This document shows positions 8,184 to 17,890 of a stretch of DNA of 64,000 nucleotides, one piece after another (the stretch's first letter is position 1; every line of letters begins with the position of its first letter). The notes under the pieces were generated by a model. The model was given only the letters and a program-made list of their open reading frames with translations, was not told the origin of the DNA and made no database searches. Origin of the DNA: Synechococcus sp. WH 8109. GTDB taxonomy: Bacteria > Cyanobacteriota > Cyanobacteriia > PCC-6307 > Cyanobiaceae. The stretch covers positions 1,860,001 to 1,924,000 of the forward strand of contig NZ_CP006882.1 in the NCBI RefSeq assembly GCF_000161795.2, read 5' to 3'. The translations under genes were made by a program, and so were the position numbers.

Positions 8184-8813
8184 TCAAGCCAGACGCTCCT
8201 GAAACTGACGTTCCAGAGCAGCACGAACAGCACTGGCTGACTGATCTGCAGCGACAGCGCACCAGGAGCGCTGCCGGGCTAACTCGGCAAAACCCTGTGC
8301 AACCCGCTCCAGGAATGCGGCTCCCTCGGCTTCGATTCGGTCCTCTTTGTCCCCGAGACGGCGCTGCAGGCTCTCTTGAACGGAAAGGCGCAGCCAGAGG
8401 GTGAGATCGGGCTGCAGCCCCGTGGTGGCGATCCGTTCGAGCCGCTGAATCAAGTCCCGATCCAACCCACGGCCATAGCCTTGATAGGCAAGGGTCGATC
8501 CCGAGAAACGATCGCTGATCACCCAATCACCACGCTCAAGAGCAGGACGGATCAGCGTTTCAACATGCTGAGCCCGATCGGCGGCATACAGCAACAGTTC
8601 AGCGGTGGGAGCTGGTGCCTCCTGGTCTGCCGTGTGCAGCAGGAGTTCACGGATCGAGCGCCCCAGGGGAGTGCCTCCGGGCTCACGGGTGCAGACCACA
8701 GCAGCGCCCTTCGGCATCAGACCGCTGTTGGGCAACCACTCGATCAGATGCTGGATCTGCGTGGTCTTGCCGCAGCCGTCGATGCCCTCCAGAACAATGA
8801 AGCGACCTGTCAT
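8184..8813 (-). CDS. tmk: Thymidylate kinase
   Basis: The 209-residue enzyme phosphorylates dTMP to dTDP for DNA synthesis. It shows the P-loop GIDGCGKTT (10-18), the DR-type motif ISDRFSGSTLAYQG in the middle and the lid region DKEDRIE. It lies directly upstream of holB, a common bacterial pairing. Its start codon overlaps the stop of the upstream copper ATPase gene by 4 nt (8810-8813), so translation of the two is probably coupled. Confidence 0.96.
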   Translation of the reverse strand: MTGRFIVLEGIDGCGKTTQIQHLIEWLPNSGLMPKGAAVVCTREPGGTPLGRSIRELLLHTADQEAPAPTAELLLYAADRAQHVETLIRPALERGDWVISDRFSGSTLAYQGYGRGLDRDLIQRLERIATTGLQPDLTLWLRLSVQESLQRRLGDKEDRIEAEGAAFLERVAQGFAELARQRSWCAVAADQSASAVRAALERQFQERLA

Positions 8814-11125
8814 GGCAAACGAAGAGCCAGAGCGTTGAGCACTACAGTGATCGAACTCAGGGCCATCAAAAGCGCTGCTAATGGAGGCGACAGCAGCACC
8901 CCATGGCTGGGGAGCAGGGCACCGGCGGCCACTGGGAGAACTATGAGGTTGTAACCGAAGGCCCAGAACAGGTTCTGCCGCACCTTCACCAGGGTGCGGC
9001 GCGCCAGGCTGAGGGCTTCGGGCAGATTGTCGAGCCGATCGCCGAGCAACACCAAACCAGCGGAGTCCTGCGCGATCTGGGTTCCAGTGCCAATGGCAAT
9101 CCCAAGATCAGCCGCGGCCAGGGCCGGCGCATCGTTGATGCCGTCGCCCACCATTGCCACCCTCTCCCCCTGCCGCAGCTGCTCGAGGCGCTGCAACTTC
9201 TGTTCCGGCAGCATCTGCCAGCCCAGATCCTTGGCGGCAAAGCCCAGCTGCTGACCAAGGCGCTGCACAGCCGCCTGCCGATCACCACTGAACACCGAAA
9301 GCGCCAGACCGTGAGAGCGAAGGCGTTGCAACGCCGGAGCAACATCCGGGCGCAGCTGATCCTCGATCTGCACCAGGCCCACCAGGACAGCTCCCACAGC
9401 CACAGCCACCACCGAGCCTTCAGCGGCAGAGAGCCAGTCCTGGGCGGTGGGGGCGATGGCAACACCCTGCTCCTCCAACCAGTCGGGCTTGCCAACACGC
9501 ACCTGAGCCGATGCACCCTCCACCTGGCCCTCCAGGCCCAGGCCGGAGACAGTGCGAACGTCCTCGCAGTTCAGTAGCGCGAGCTCCCGGCGCTGGGCCT
9601 CCTGCAGCAGGGCGTAGGCCAAGGGATGGCGGCTGCTTTGCTCCAAGCTGGCCGCGAGCTGCAACAAATGATCCGGGTCATCACCGTACACATCGGTCAC
9701 GAGGGGACGACCCAAGGTGAGGGTGCCGGTCTTGTCGAAGACCACATGCTCCAAACCGGCGGCGGTTTCGATCACATCACCACCGCGGAACAGCCAGCCG
9801 CGCCGTGCTGCCAAGCCGGTGGCCACCGTGATCACAGTGGGGGTCGCCAAACCGAGGGCACAGGGGCAGGCGACCACCAGCACGGCGATTGACAGTTGCA
9901 GGGCCAGACCCATCGGAGTGCTGGCTCCACTGCCCAAGCCGCCGTGATGCATCCCATGGCCATGGGACATCTCATGGGTCATGGGCATCCCAGGTGCTGA
10001 CGCCTGCAGAACCTCAGGCCAGTGTTCAGCGCCGAACAACCACCAGAACAAAAACGTGGCGAGGGCCAAGCCGATCACGCCGTAGCAAAAACGGCCTGCC
10101 ACACGATCGGCCAGGCCCTGGATGGGGGCCCGACGGGCCTGGGCCTGCTCCACCAGACGAATGATCCGGGCCAGGGCGGTTTCGGCACCAACACGGGTGA
10201 CCTTCAAAACCAGGGTTGACTCCAGATTGAGGCTGCCGGAGGACAACTCCGTGCCGGGCTCCGCCTGCAGCGGCAGGGGCTCACCGGTGATGCTTGACAC
10301 ATCAACGGCCGAGGCCCCCTCAAGCACCACCCCATCCACTGGAATGCGGTCACCGGCCAGCAGCTGCACGGTTTCACCGGGCCTGAGAGCGCCAACGCGC
10401 ACCTCACGAATCGCCCCGTCGCTCAACAACAGGCGCGCGGTGTCCGGCTGGAGCTCAGCCAGCTGCTGCAGGGCCTGACCGGTCCGGAAACGGGCCCGTT
10501 CCTCCAGGAAACGTCCCAGCAGAACGAACCCCAGCAACATCACCGGTTCATTGAAAAAGCAGGGCCAACCCACCTGGGGCCAAACCAAGGCCACCAGGCT
10601 GGCCACATAGGCACTGCTCACCCCCAGGCCCACTAGGGAATCCATGCTGGGGGCCCCTGCACGAGCGGCCGCAACACCACCCACCAGGATCGGACGACCC
10701 GGCCCCAGCAGAGCCACCGTTGCCAGCGTGGCGTGAAAAGGCAGGCTGCCGATCAAGGGAAGCGACAGGTGACCTGCCTCGCTGAGATGCCCCAGCACCG
10801 ACAGCAACAGCAGCACCAGGGCCACCATCAGCTGTCGCCATTGCTGCCACCAGCCCGGCAGCGCCTGCCTGGCAGCCACCGCTCCGATCGGGGCATCCAG
10901 GGAACGCTCCTTGGCTGGAAAGCCCCTGTCTGCCAGGGCTTTCAAGACACCATCCACATCAATCTCACCGGCAGTGAGATCGAGCCAGGCAGAGCGACTG
11001 ACCAGATTCACATCGGCACGCTGAACACCAGGCTGATCCAGCAAGGTGGTTTCCACAGCGCGGACGCAACCGCCGCATTTCATCCCTTCCACATCCAGGA
11101 CGACGGTCTGAACCGAAGGGCTCAC
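8810..11125 (-). CDS. Copper-transporting P1B-type ATPase (PacS/CtaA/CopA type)
   Basis: The 771-residue pump has an N-terminal heavy-metal-binding domain with GMKCGGC (Cys17, Cys20), eight membrane segments, a TGEP actuator motif, the CPC ion-binding motif (Cys420-Pro-Cys422), the phosphorylation site DKTGT (Asp464) and a [10 protein letters not shown] hinge. CPC points to monovalent copper. In cyanobacteria such pumps supply copper to plastocyanin and cytochrome oxidase or export excess copper; which of these applies cannot be told here. A loop before the CPC helix (381-395) is rich in Met and His. The gene overlaps tmk by 4 nt and diverges from ycf3 across 85 bp. Confidence 0.95.
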   Translation of the reverse strand: MSPSVQTVVLDVEGMKCGGCVRAVETTLLDQPGVQRADVNLVSRSAWLDLTAGEIDVDGVLKALADRGFPAKERSLDAPIGAVAARQALPGWWQQWRQLMVALVLLLLSVLGHLSEAGHLSLPLIGSLPFHATLATVALLGPGRPILVGGVAAARAGAPSMDSLVGLGVSSAYVASLVALVWPQVGWPCFFNEPVMLLGFVLLGRFLEERARFRTGQALQQLAELQPDTARLLLSDGAIREVRVGALRPGETVQLLAGDRIPVDGVVLEGASAVDVSSITGEPLPLQAEPGTELSSGSLNLESTLVLKVTRVGAETALARIIRLVEQAQARRAPIQGLADRVAGRFCYGVIGLALATFLFWWLFGAEHWPEVLQASAPGMPMTHEMSHGHGMHHGGLGSGASTPMGLALQLSIAVLVVACPCALGLATPTVITVATGLAARRGWLFRGGDVIETAAGLEHVVFDKTGTLTLGRPLVTDVYGDDPDHLLQLAASLEQSSRHPLAYALLQEAQRRELALLNCEDVRTVSGLGLEGQVEGASAQVRVGKPDWLEEQGVAIAPTAQDWLSAAEGSVVAVAVGAVLVGLVQIEDQLRPDVAPALQRLRSHGLALSVFSGDRQAAVQRLGQQLGFAAKDLGWQMLPEQKLQRLEQLRQGERVAMVGDGINDAPALAAADLGIAIGTGTQIAQDSAGLVLLGDRLDNLPEALSLARRTLVKVRQNLFWAFGYNLIVLPVAAGALLPSHGVLLSPPLAALLMALSSITVVLNALALRLP

Positions 11126-11210
11126 AGGTGTTTACGCAACAGGGATCTTTACGAGCAGGCTAGGTCGGGCTCCGGTCCCGTCAGGATGGGGGTCCGTCCG
11201 CCGGAGCGCC

Positions 11211-11732
11211 GTGCCCCGCAGCAACCGCAACGACAACTTCATTGACAAGAGCTTCACGGTGATGGCGGACCTGATCGTCAAGCTGTTGCCGATCAATGCC
11301 CGCTCTAAAGAGGCCTACGTCTATTACCGGGATGGCCTCTCCGCCCAGAACGACGGTGACTACGCCGAAGCGCTGGAGAACTACGAGGAGGCCCTGAAGC
11401 TTGAGGAGAACTCCACCGACCGGAGCGAAACCCTCAAGAACATGGCCATCATCTACATGTCCAACGGCGAGGAGGAGCGGGCGATCGAGACCTACCGCAA
11501 GGCACTCGAGGAAAACCCGAACCAGCCCTCCTGCCTGAAGAACATGGGACTGATCTACGAGAAGTGGGGCCGCATCGCCGAGGAAGGCGGTGAGCAGGAC
11601 GCAGCGGATCGCTGGTTTGACCAGGCCGCTGACGTCTGGACCCAGGCCGTGCGCCTCAATCCCGGCGGTTATCTGGATATCGAGAACTGGCTGAAGTCCA
11701 CGGGCCGCAGCAACGTCGACGTTTACTTCTGA
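11211..11732 (+). CDS. ycf3: Photosystem I assembly protein Ycf3
   Basis: The 173-residue protein consists largely of three tetratricopeptide repeats (about 35-70, 72-105 and 120-153). It begins [20 protein letters not shown], typical of Ycf3. In chloroplasts and cyanobacteria it is a thylakoid-associated chaperone needed to assemble photosystem I. The gene stands alone on the plus strand and ends one base before the stop of the convergent radA. Confidence 0.96.
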   Translation: MPRSNRNDNFIDKSFTVMADLIVKLLPINARSKEAYVYYRDGLSAQNDGDYAEALENYEEALKLEENSTDRSETLKNMAIIYMSNGEEERAIETYRKALEENPNQPSCLKNMGLIYEKWGRIAEEGGEQDAADRWFDQAADVWTQAVRLNPGGYLDIENWLKSTGRSNVDVYF

Positions 11733-11733
11733 A

Positions 11734-13131
11734 TCAGTCCTGGTCGGGCTGCACGGCATCACCGAGCGCCAACACCAGGGCCTCGGTGACGCTGTCGGCC
11801 TCCAGAAGAGCAAGATCCAAACCAGAGGCCAGATCGCCCAAGCCACTGCCCCGGGGGACGACGGCCCGCTGGAACCCCAGCCGGGCAGCTTCCTGGAGCC
11901 GAAGCTCCAGCTGACCCACAGGGCGCAACTGCCCCCCCAAACCAAGCTCGCCGATCAAGACCGTGCCCGCAGGCAGGGTGAGATCTCTGAAGCTGGCCAC
12001 CACCGCTGCAGCCACCCCAAGATCCGCCGCAGGTTCCTCCACCTCCAAGCCACCGGCAACGGCCAGGTAGCAGTCGAAGCGGGAGAGCGGCAGTCCCATG
12101 TGCTTCTCCAGCACCGCGAGGATCTGGTGCAAACGGTTGGTGCCGATCCCTGTCGCCGTACGTCGCGGACTGGCATAGCTGGTGACATTCACCAAGGCCT
12201 GCAGATCCACCACCAACGAGCGGGTGCCCTCACAGGCCACGATCGTAGCGACACCGGAGGCGCGGGCATCGCTGAGGAACAGCTCGCTGGGGTTGCCCAC
12301 CTCGGCCAGGCCACCGCTTTGCATCTCAAACAAACCCAACTCATGGGTTGCACCGAAGCGGTTCTTGACGGCCCGCAGCAGGCGATGACTGGCGAAGCGG
12401 TCTCCCTCAAAGGTGAGCACCGCATCCACGAGGTGTTCCAACACCTTCGGGCCGGCCAACATGCCTTCTTTGGTGACGTGGCCCACCAACAACAATGAGA
12501 TGTTCTGGCGTTTCGCCAGCCGTTGCAGGGCCGCCGCACATTCACGCACCTGACCGACGGACCCCGGCGCACTTGTGAGGTTGGCGTCATGCAACGCCTG
12601 AATGCTGTCGATGATCGCCACAGCGGGGCGCAGGGCCTCCAGCTCCTCCAGCACCAGTTCCAGATCGGTTTCGGCCAGCAACTGCAGCTCCGATGCCCCC
12701 CCGGCAAGCCGCTGCCAGCGCAGCTTCACCTGCTGCGCTGATTCCTCAGCACTGACATAGAGCACTGATGCACCGGCCGCCATTGCTGAGGCGCTCTGCA
12801 GCAGCAATGTGCTCTTACCGATGCCCGGATCACCTCCCACCAGCACCAGCGAACCGGGAACCAGACCACCACCCAGAACGCGATCAAATTCCGCCGACCC
12901 GGTTGCCAGCCGCTGCAGCGGCTGATCCTCCAACGAGGCCATGGCCGTGGACCGTCGCGGGGCAGCGGCCTGCTCCGGATCCGGAGCACTGCGGCGGCGA
13001 CGGCCATCGTCGGCGGGCTGGGATTGCTCCACCAACGAATTCCAGCTGCCGCACTCCGGGCAACGGCCGAAAAACTGTCGGGCACGGGCTCCGCAGACCT
13101 GACAGATGAAAACAGCGGTGGACTTGGGCAC
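11734..13131 (-). CDS. radA: DNA repair protein RadA (Sms)
   Basis: The 465-residue protein has an N-terminal zinc finger (Cys10, Cys13, Cys24, Cys27), a RecA-like ATPase with Walker A GGDPGIGKST (about 108-117), the RadA-specific KNRFG motif and a C-terminal Lon-type fold. RadA acts in recombination, driving branch migration and helping process stalled forks. The gene diverges from rpaB across 90 bp, which must hold both promoters. Confidence 0.96.
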   Translation of the reverse strand: MPKSTAVFICQVCGARARQFFGRCPECGSWNSLVEQSQPADDGRRRRSAPDPEQAAAPRRSTAMASLEDQPLQRLATGSAEFDRVLGGGLVPGSLVLVGGDPGIGKSTLLLQSASAMAAGASVLYVSAEESAQQVKLRWQRLAGGASELQLLAETDLELVLEELEALRPAVAIIDSIQALHDANLTSAPGSVGQVRECAAALQRLAKRQNISLLLVGHVTKEGMLAGPKVLEHLVDAVLTFEGDRFASHRLLRAVKNRFGATHELGLFEMQSGGLAEVGNPSELFLSDARASGVATIVACEGTRSLVVDLQALVNVTSYASPRRTATGIGTNRLHQILAVLEKHMGLPLSRFDCYLAVAGGLEVEEPAADLGVAAAVVASFRDLTLPAGTVLIGELGLGGQLRPVGQLELRLQEAARLGFQRAVVPRGSGLGDLASGLDLALLEADSVTEALVLALGDAVQPDQD

Positions 13132-13221
13132 TGCGAACTGTGAAGAAAGTTGCCGTTGAATGAACGAAGCGGGGGGCTGCCCTTTTATTTGTGGCGAGAA
13201 GTGACTAACGCCTCGGTGCCC

Positions 13222-13968
13222 ATGACGGCCACGGCTCCCACCAAGGAAACGATCCTCGTGGTCGACGACGAGGCATCGATCCGACGGATCCTGGAAACCC
13301 GTTTGTCAATGATCGGGTACAACGTCGTGACTGCCTGCGACGGCACGGAAGCTCTGGAATTGTTCCCCACCTGCACGCCCGACCTGGTGGTGCTTGACGT
13401 GATGATGCCAAAGCTTGACGGCTACGGCGTCTGCCAGGAGCTGCGCAAGGAATCCGACGTTCCCATCGTGATGCTGACGGCCCTCGGCGACGTGGCTGAC
13501 CGGATCACCGGGCTTGAGCTCGGTGCCGATGACTATGTGGTGAAGCCCTTCAGCCCGAAGGAGCTGGAAGCCCGCATCCGCTGCGTGCTGCGCCGGGTCG
13601 AGAAGGAGCAGGTGGCGGGCATTCCCAACTCCGGCGTGATCCAGGTCAGCGACCTGCGCATCGACACCAATAAACGCCAGGTGTTCCGCGGCGATGAACG
13701 CATCCGCCTAACGGGGATGGAATTCAGCCTGTTGGAACTGCTGGTGAGCCGTTCCGGCGAACCGTTCAACCGCGGCGAAATCCTCAAAGAGGTGTGGGGT
13801 TATACCCCGGAGCGCCATGTGGACACCCGGGTGGTTGATGTTCATATCTCCCGTCTGCGCTCCAAATTGGAGGATGATCCTGCCAATCCCGAGTTGATCC
13901 TCACAGCTCGGGGCACCGGCTACCTGTTCCAGCGCATCGTCGATTCCGTTGCCTCCGAAGGACCCTGA
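13222..13968 (+). CDS. rpaB: Response regulator RpaB (Ycf27)
   Basis: This 248-residue OmpR-type regulator has a receiver (Asp59 in VVLDVMMP, KPF near residue 110) and a winged-helix domain with GMEFSLLELL and a RGTGYLF end. RpaB is the high-light regulator that binds HLR1 elements in front of hli, psbA and photosystem I genes; its partner kinase is Hik33/NblS. I chose the ATG at 13222 (MTATAPTKETILVVDDE); the ATG at 13150 adds 24 residues unlike the family. plsX overlaps its end by 20 nt, and fabH, fabD and plsC follow closely, so it appears to lead a lipid-synthesis operon. Confidence 0.94.
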   Translation: MTATAPTKETILVVDDEASIRRILETRLSMIGYNVVTACDGTEALELFPTCTPDLVVLDVMMPKLDGYGVCQELRKESDVPIVMLTALGDVADRITGLELGADDYVVKPFSPKELEARIRCVLRRVEKEQVAGIPNSGVIQVSDLRIDTNKRQVFRGDERIRLTGMEFSLLELLVSRSGEPFNRGEILKEVWGYTPERHVDTRVVDVHISRLRSKLEDDPANPELILTARGTGYLFQRIVDSVASEGP

Positions 13969-15268
13969 TCCCACCCCGGCCCCTCAGCCGCGGCATAAGA
14001 CCACCCGTCCTCGGGCGATCCGTCGCCTGGTGATTTGGTATCGGCGCAACGCCGCCGTCACAACCATCGTTGATGGCGCTACCAGCTCAGCAACGGCAGC
14101 GGGTTCGATGGCCGGCAACGTGGCGGAAACCGTTGTCTCCGGAGCTGGAACGGTGGCCAGCAGCGTGCTCCAACCGCTGGTGTTTGATCCCCTGCGCTGG
14201 CTGCAAGGGGGCACCGACACCGATGAGATCGACGATGCGGAGCGCCTCTGGGTAGCCGTGGATGGCATGGGCGGTGACCATGCGCCGGGACCGATCCTGG
14301 AGGGATGCCTGGACGCCATTGACCGGCTGCCGCTGAAGATCCGCTTCGTGGGGGAGATCGACCGGGTGATGGCTGCCGCCAACAGCCTCGGCCTACGCGA
14401 AGCCTTGGAGAGTGCGCGTGCCGCAGGACATATGGACCTGGTGGCCAGTGGGCCCTCCATCGGCATGGATGACGAAGCCACCGCGGTGCGGCGCAAACGG
14501 GACGCCAGCATCAATGTGGCCATGGACCTAGTGAAAAAAGGCGAGGCCGGGGCGGTGTACTCCGCCGGCAATTCCGGGGCGGTAATGGCCTCGGCGATTT
14601 TTCGACTGGGACGGCTGAAGGGCATCGACCGCCCCGCCATCGGTGCGCTGTTCCCCACCAAGGATCCAGGCAAGCCGGTATTGGTGCTCGATGTGGGCGC
14701 CAACATGGACTGCAAACCCACCTACTTGCACCAGTTCGCCCTGCTGGGGAACATCTACAGCCGGGATGTGCTGCAGGTGAAACGGCCACGCATCGGCCTG
14801 CTGAACATTGGCGAGGAGGAGTGCAAGGGGAACGATCTCTCCTTAAAGACTCACGAATTGCTGCGGGACGAATCCAGGCTCCACTTCGCCGGAAACTGCG
14901 AAGGCCGGGATGTGCTTTCGGGCGACTTCGATGTGGTGGTCTGCGATGGATTCACCGGCAATGTGCTGCTGAAGTTCCTGGAGTCCGTCGGCAGTGTTCT
15001 GCTGGGGGTGCTGCGGGCGGAGTTGCCCCGAGGGCGTCGCGGCAAGGTGGGATCAGCTTTTCTGCGCAGCAACCTGAAGCGCATTAAGAAGCGGCTCGAC
15101 CATGCCGAGCACGGTGGTGCTCTGCTACTGGGCGTGAACGGCATTTCCGTGATTGGCCACGGCAGCAGCAAGGCCCTCTCGGTGGTCAGTGCCCTGCGCA
15201 TTGCCCACTCCGCAGCCAGCCATGGGGTGATGGAGGATCTCGCCACGCTGCAACAAGGTTGTGATTGA
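13949..15268 (+). CDS. plsX: Phosphate acyltransferase PlsX with an N-terminal extension
   Basis: PlsX converts acyl-ACP to acyl-phosphate, the first step of one phospholipid pathway. The catalytic part starts at about residue 99 (LWVAVDGMGGDHAPG) and contains SAGNSGA and NIGEEECKG. The 439-residue frame begins at a TTG (13949) overlapping rpaB by 20 nt. Residues 1-98 form a basic, proline-rich start followed by an Ala/Ser/Gly-rich amphipathic stretch not found in the usual PlsX of about 340 residues. A GTG at 14030 and an ATG at 14108 are alternative starts, but an overlap-free start would still leave an extension. It precedes fabH by 27 bp. Confidence 0.92.
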   Translation: MPPKDPDPTPAPQPRHKTTRPRAIRRLVIWYRRNAAVTTIVDGATSSATAAGSMAGNVAETVVSGAGTVASSVLQPLVFDPLRWLQGGTDTDEIDDAERLWVAVDGMGGDHAPGPILEGCLDAIDRLPLKIRFVGEIDRVMAAANSLGLREALESARAAGHMDLVASGPSIGMDDEATAVRRKRDASINVAMDLVKKGEAGAVYSAGNSGAVMASAIFRLGRLKGIDRPAIGALFPTKDPGKPVLVLDVGANMDCKPTYLHQFALLGNIYSRDVLQVKRPRIGLLNIGEEECKGNDLSLKTHELLRDESRLHFAGNCEGRDVLSGDFDVVVCDGFTGNVLLKFLESVGSVLLGVLRAELPRGRRGKVGSAFLRSNLKRIKKRLDHAEHGGALLLGVNGISVIGHGSSKALSVVSALRIAHSAASHGVMEDLATLQQGCD

Positions 15269-15295
15269 CTGACGCGACGTCAATCAACCTCCGCA

Positions 15296-16315
15296 TTGGT
15301 CGAGCCGCTCAGCACAACCAGAGGAGTGTTGTTCCGAGGGTCTGGCAGCGCGACGCCCAGCCGCTCGATCAGCAACGCAGAGCTTGGCCAACGGGTTGAG
15401 ACGAGTGACGAATGGATCCGCAGCCGCACCGGTATTGCCGCGCGACGGGTGGTCAACTGCGACGAATCCCTAGCGGAACTGAGCGGACTGGCGGCGGAAC
15501 GAGCTTTGGAGATGGCCGGTTGGTCGGCCGACAGCCTCGATCTCATCCTGTTGGCCACCTCCACCCCTGACGACCTGTTCGGTTCGGCTCCAAGGCTGCA
15601 GGCGCGCCTCGGCGCCACCCATGCCGCGGCCTTTGATCTCACCGCTGCCTGCAGCGGCTTTCTCTTCGCCGTTGTGACCGCCGCCCAGTACCTGCGCAGT
15701 GGAGCGATGCGCCGCATTCTCGTGGTGGGAGCCGATCAACTCAGCCGCTGGGTGAACTGGGACGATCGACGCTCCTGCGTTCTTTTCGGTGATGCGGCCG
15801 GTGCCGTGGTGCTGGAGGCCTCGGAGAACGGCCAGGACGATCTCGTTGAATTCCTGTTGCGCTCCGATGGCAGCCGTGGCGAAGTTCTCCAGCTGCCCCA
15901 GGTGAACCAGCGCCAGCCCCTGGTGGGGGACGCCAGCCATCAGTGCGGCGGCTTCGACCCCATCCAGATGAACGGGCAGGAGGTCTACAAATTCGCTGTG
16001 CGCGAGGTGCCGGCGATTCTCGAGAAGCTGCTTGCTCAGGGTGGTGTCCCCGCAGATTCCCTGGATTGGCTGCTCCTGCATCAGGCCAACCAGCGCATCC
16101 TTGATGCCGTGGCGGATCGCTTCTCGGTGCCCTCCGAAAAAGTGCTCAGCAACCTGGCTTACTACGGCAACACCTCGGCAGCCACCATTCCCCTGATGCT
16201 GGATGAGGCCGTGCGCGATGGACGCATCCAACCCGGCCACCGCATCGCCAGCAGCGGATTCGGCGCGGGATTGAGCTGGGGTGCAGCCCTCTTCCGCTGG
16301 AGCGGGCCCGCCTAA
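15296..16315 (+). CDS. fabH: Beta-ketoacyl-ACP synthase III
   Basis: FabH starts fatty-acid synthesis by condensing acetyl-CoA with malonyl-ACP. The 339-residue protein shows the catalytic triad: Cys119 in TAACSGF, His in LLHQANQRI and Asn in YYGNTSAA, plus the C-terminal GFGAGLSWGA loop. The start is probably the TTG at 15296; a GTG at 15326 is an alternative and would shorten the protein by 10 residues. It sits between plsX and fabD, with 28 bp before fabD, in a lipid-synthesis operon. Confidence 0.95.
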   Translation: MVEPLSTTRGVLFRGSGSATPSRSISNAELGQRVETSDEWIRSRTGIAARRVVNCDESLAELSGLAAERALEMAGWSADSLDLILLATSTPDDLFGSAPRLQARLGATHAAAFDLTAACSGFLFAVVTAAQYLRSGAMRRILVVGADQLSRWVNWDDRRSCVLFGDAAGAVVLEASENGQDDLVEFLLRSDGSRGEVLQLPQVNQRQPLVGDASHQCGGFDPIQMNGQEVYKFAVREVPAILEKLLAQGGVPADSLDWLLLHQANQRILDAVADRFSVPSEKVLSNLAYYGNTSAATIPLMLDEAVRDGRIQPGHRIASSGFGAGLSWGAALFRWSGPA

Positions 16316-16343
16316 TCTCCGGCACGATCAGCACAACACAGCA

Positions 16344-17240
16344 ATGGCGATCGCCTGGGTCTTTCCCGGTCAGGGCTCTCAAAAAGTGGGCATGGCAGAA
16401 GCGCTGCTCAGCATCGAAGGCAGTCGCGAGCGTTTCGCCATGGCCTCCGAGCTGCTGGGGCGCGACCTGCTGGCGATCTGCCAGGGGGATAGCGGCGGTG
16501 GTGATGGACCGGATGACCTCAACGACACCCGCAACACCCAGCCCGCCCTATTCGTGATCGAATCGGTGCTGGCCGACAACCTTCAGCAGCAGGGCCGCGA
16601 GCCTGCGCTGGTGGCCGGCCACAGCCTGGGCGAGCTGGTTGCTCTTTACAGCGCAGGAGTGTTTGGGCTGGAGACCGGTCTGCAGCTGATGAAAACCCGC
16701 TCAGAACTGATGGCGAACGCCGGGGGCGGTGCCATGACGGCCGTGATCGGCTTCGATCGCGCTCAGCTGGACGACCTGGTGGCCGCCACGGAGGGCGTCA
16801 GCATCGCCAACGACAACAGCGATGCTCAGGTGGTGATCTCTGGCTCTCCAGAGGCCGTGGAAAGCGTGAGTGGAGCCCTGAAATGCAAGCGCGCCATCCC
16901 TCTGGCTGTCTCCGGAGCCTTCCACTCCCCATTCATGGCGGAGGCTGCTGATCGCTTCGCCGCCGAGCTGGACAACGTGCCCTTCCTGGATGCCCGTGTT
17001 CCGGTGCTCAGCAACAGTGCCGGCAGCGCTAGCACCAGTGCGGACGAGCTCAAACAGCGCCTGAAGCAGCAGATGACCACCGGCGTGCGCTGGCGTGAAA
17101 CCATGTCGGTCATGACCGACAGCGGCGTGGACACCCTGGTGGAAATCGGTCCAGGCAACGTGCTCAGCGGCCTGGCCAAACGCAGCATGAGCGGGGTCAC
17201 CACCGCCCAGATCTCCGGGGCTGGAGACCTCGGACAGTGA
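16344..17240 (+). CDS. fabD: Malonyl-CoA:ACP transacylase
   Basis: FabD loads malonate onto acyl carrier protein. The 298-residue protein begins MAIAWVFPGQGSQ and has the nucleophile Ser94 in GHSLGE, Arg in the MKTRSELM region and His in SGAFHSPFM. The start at 16344 was chosen over an upstream in-frame ATG (16281), which lies within fabH. Its stop overlaps the plsC GTG start by 4 nt, so translation is likely coupled. Confidence 0.96.
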   Translation: MAIAWVFPGQGSQKVGMAEALLSIEGSRERFAMASELLGRDLLAICQGDSGGGDGPDDLNDTRNTQPALFVIESVLADNLQQQGREPALVAGHSLGELVALYSAGVFGLETGLQLMKTRSELMANAGGGAMTAVIGFDRAQLDDLVAATEGVSIANDNSDAQVVISGSPEAVESVSGALKCKRAIPLAVSGAFHSPFMAEAADRFAAELDNVPFLDARVPVLSNSAGSASTSADELKQRLKQQMTTGVRWRETMSVMTDSGVDTLVEIGPGNVLSGLAKRSMSGVTTAQISGAGDLGQ

Positions 17241-17890
17241 GTCAGTCCAGCCTCGTTCGCACCCCCAAGCCGAACCTCACCTACCGCCTGGTCAGCAGCC
17301 TGCTGGTGTTCCCGGTCTTCCGCTTGCTGTTCCGGGGATCAACCGCCGGCAACAACCGAGTGCCCATGCAAGGCCCCCTCGTGGTGGTGGCCAACCATGG
17401 CTCGCACATGGACCCGCCCCTGCTTGGCCATGCCCTGGGGCGCCCCGTGGCCTTCATGGCCAAGGCGGAACTGTTCGGCATCCCGCTGCTAGGCCGCGTA
17501 ATCCGAGCCTGTGGTGCCTACCCCGTGCGACGGGGTGCCAGCGATCGTGAAGCGATCCGCACCGCCACGGCTCGCCTCGAAGAAGGCTGGGCCACGGGTG
17601 TGTTTCTGGACGGCACCCGACAGAGCGACGGCCGGGTCAACAACCCACTCCCCGGAGCGGCCCTGCTGGCGGCTCGCACAGGAGCACCGCTGCTGCCGGT
17701 GGCCATCTGCAACAGCCACCGCGCCTTGGGCAGCGGGCGCTGCTGGCCGCGCCTGGTGCCGATTCAGCTGCGCATCGGCGACCCCATCCCAGCCCCGTCC
17801 AGTCGCCGCAGGCCTGATCTAGATGCCGCCACTGCTTTGCTTCAGGAACGCATCAACGCTCTGCTGGATCAGGGTCCGCAGCATCCCTGA
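17237..17890 (+). CDS. plsC: 1-acyl-sn-glycerol-3-phosphate acyltransferase (PlsC family)
   Basis: The 217-residue membrane-associated enzyme would add the second acyl chain to lysophosphatidic acid. The HX4D catalytic motif is NHGSHMD (His54, Asp59), and FLDGTRQSDG stands where EGTRS is usual. One hydrophobic segment lies near residues 17-33. It starts with GTG overlapping the fabD stop and ends the rpaB-plsX-fabH-fabD-plsC series. Its last 38 nt overlap the convergent YdcF-like gene. Confidence 0.9.
   Translation: MSQSSLVRTPKPNLTYRLVSSLLVFPVFRLLFRGSTAGNNRVPMQGPLVVVANHGSHMDPPLLGHALGRPVAFMAKAELFGIPLLGRVIRACGAYPVRRGASDREAIRTATARLEEGWATGVFLDGTRQSDGRVNNPLPGAALLAARTGAPLLPVAICNSHRALGSGRCWPRLVPIQLRIGDPIPAPSSRRRPDLDAATALLQERINALLDQGPQHP

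Noticed and set aside
8179-8526. N-terminal extension of the holB frame
   Set aside because: It overlaps tmk almost entirely and lacks similarity to clamp-loader proteins; the ATG at 8178 gives the normal start.
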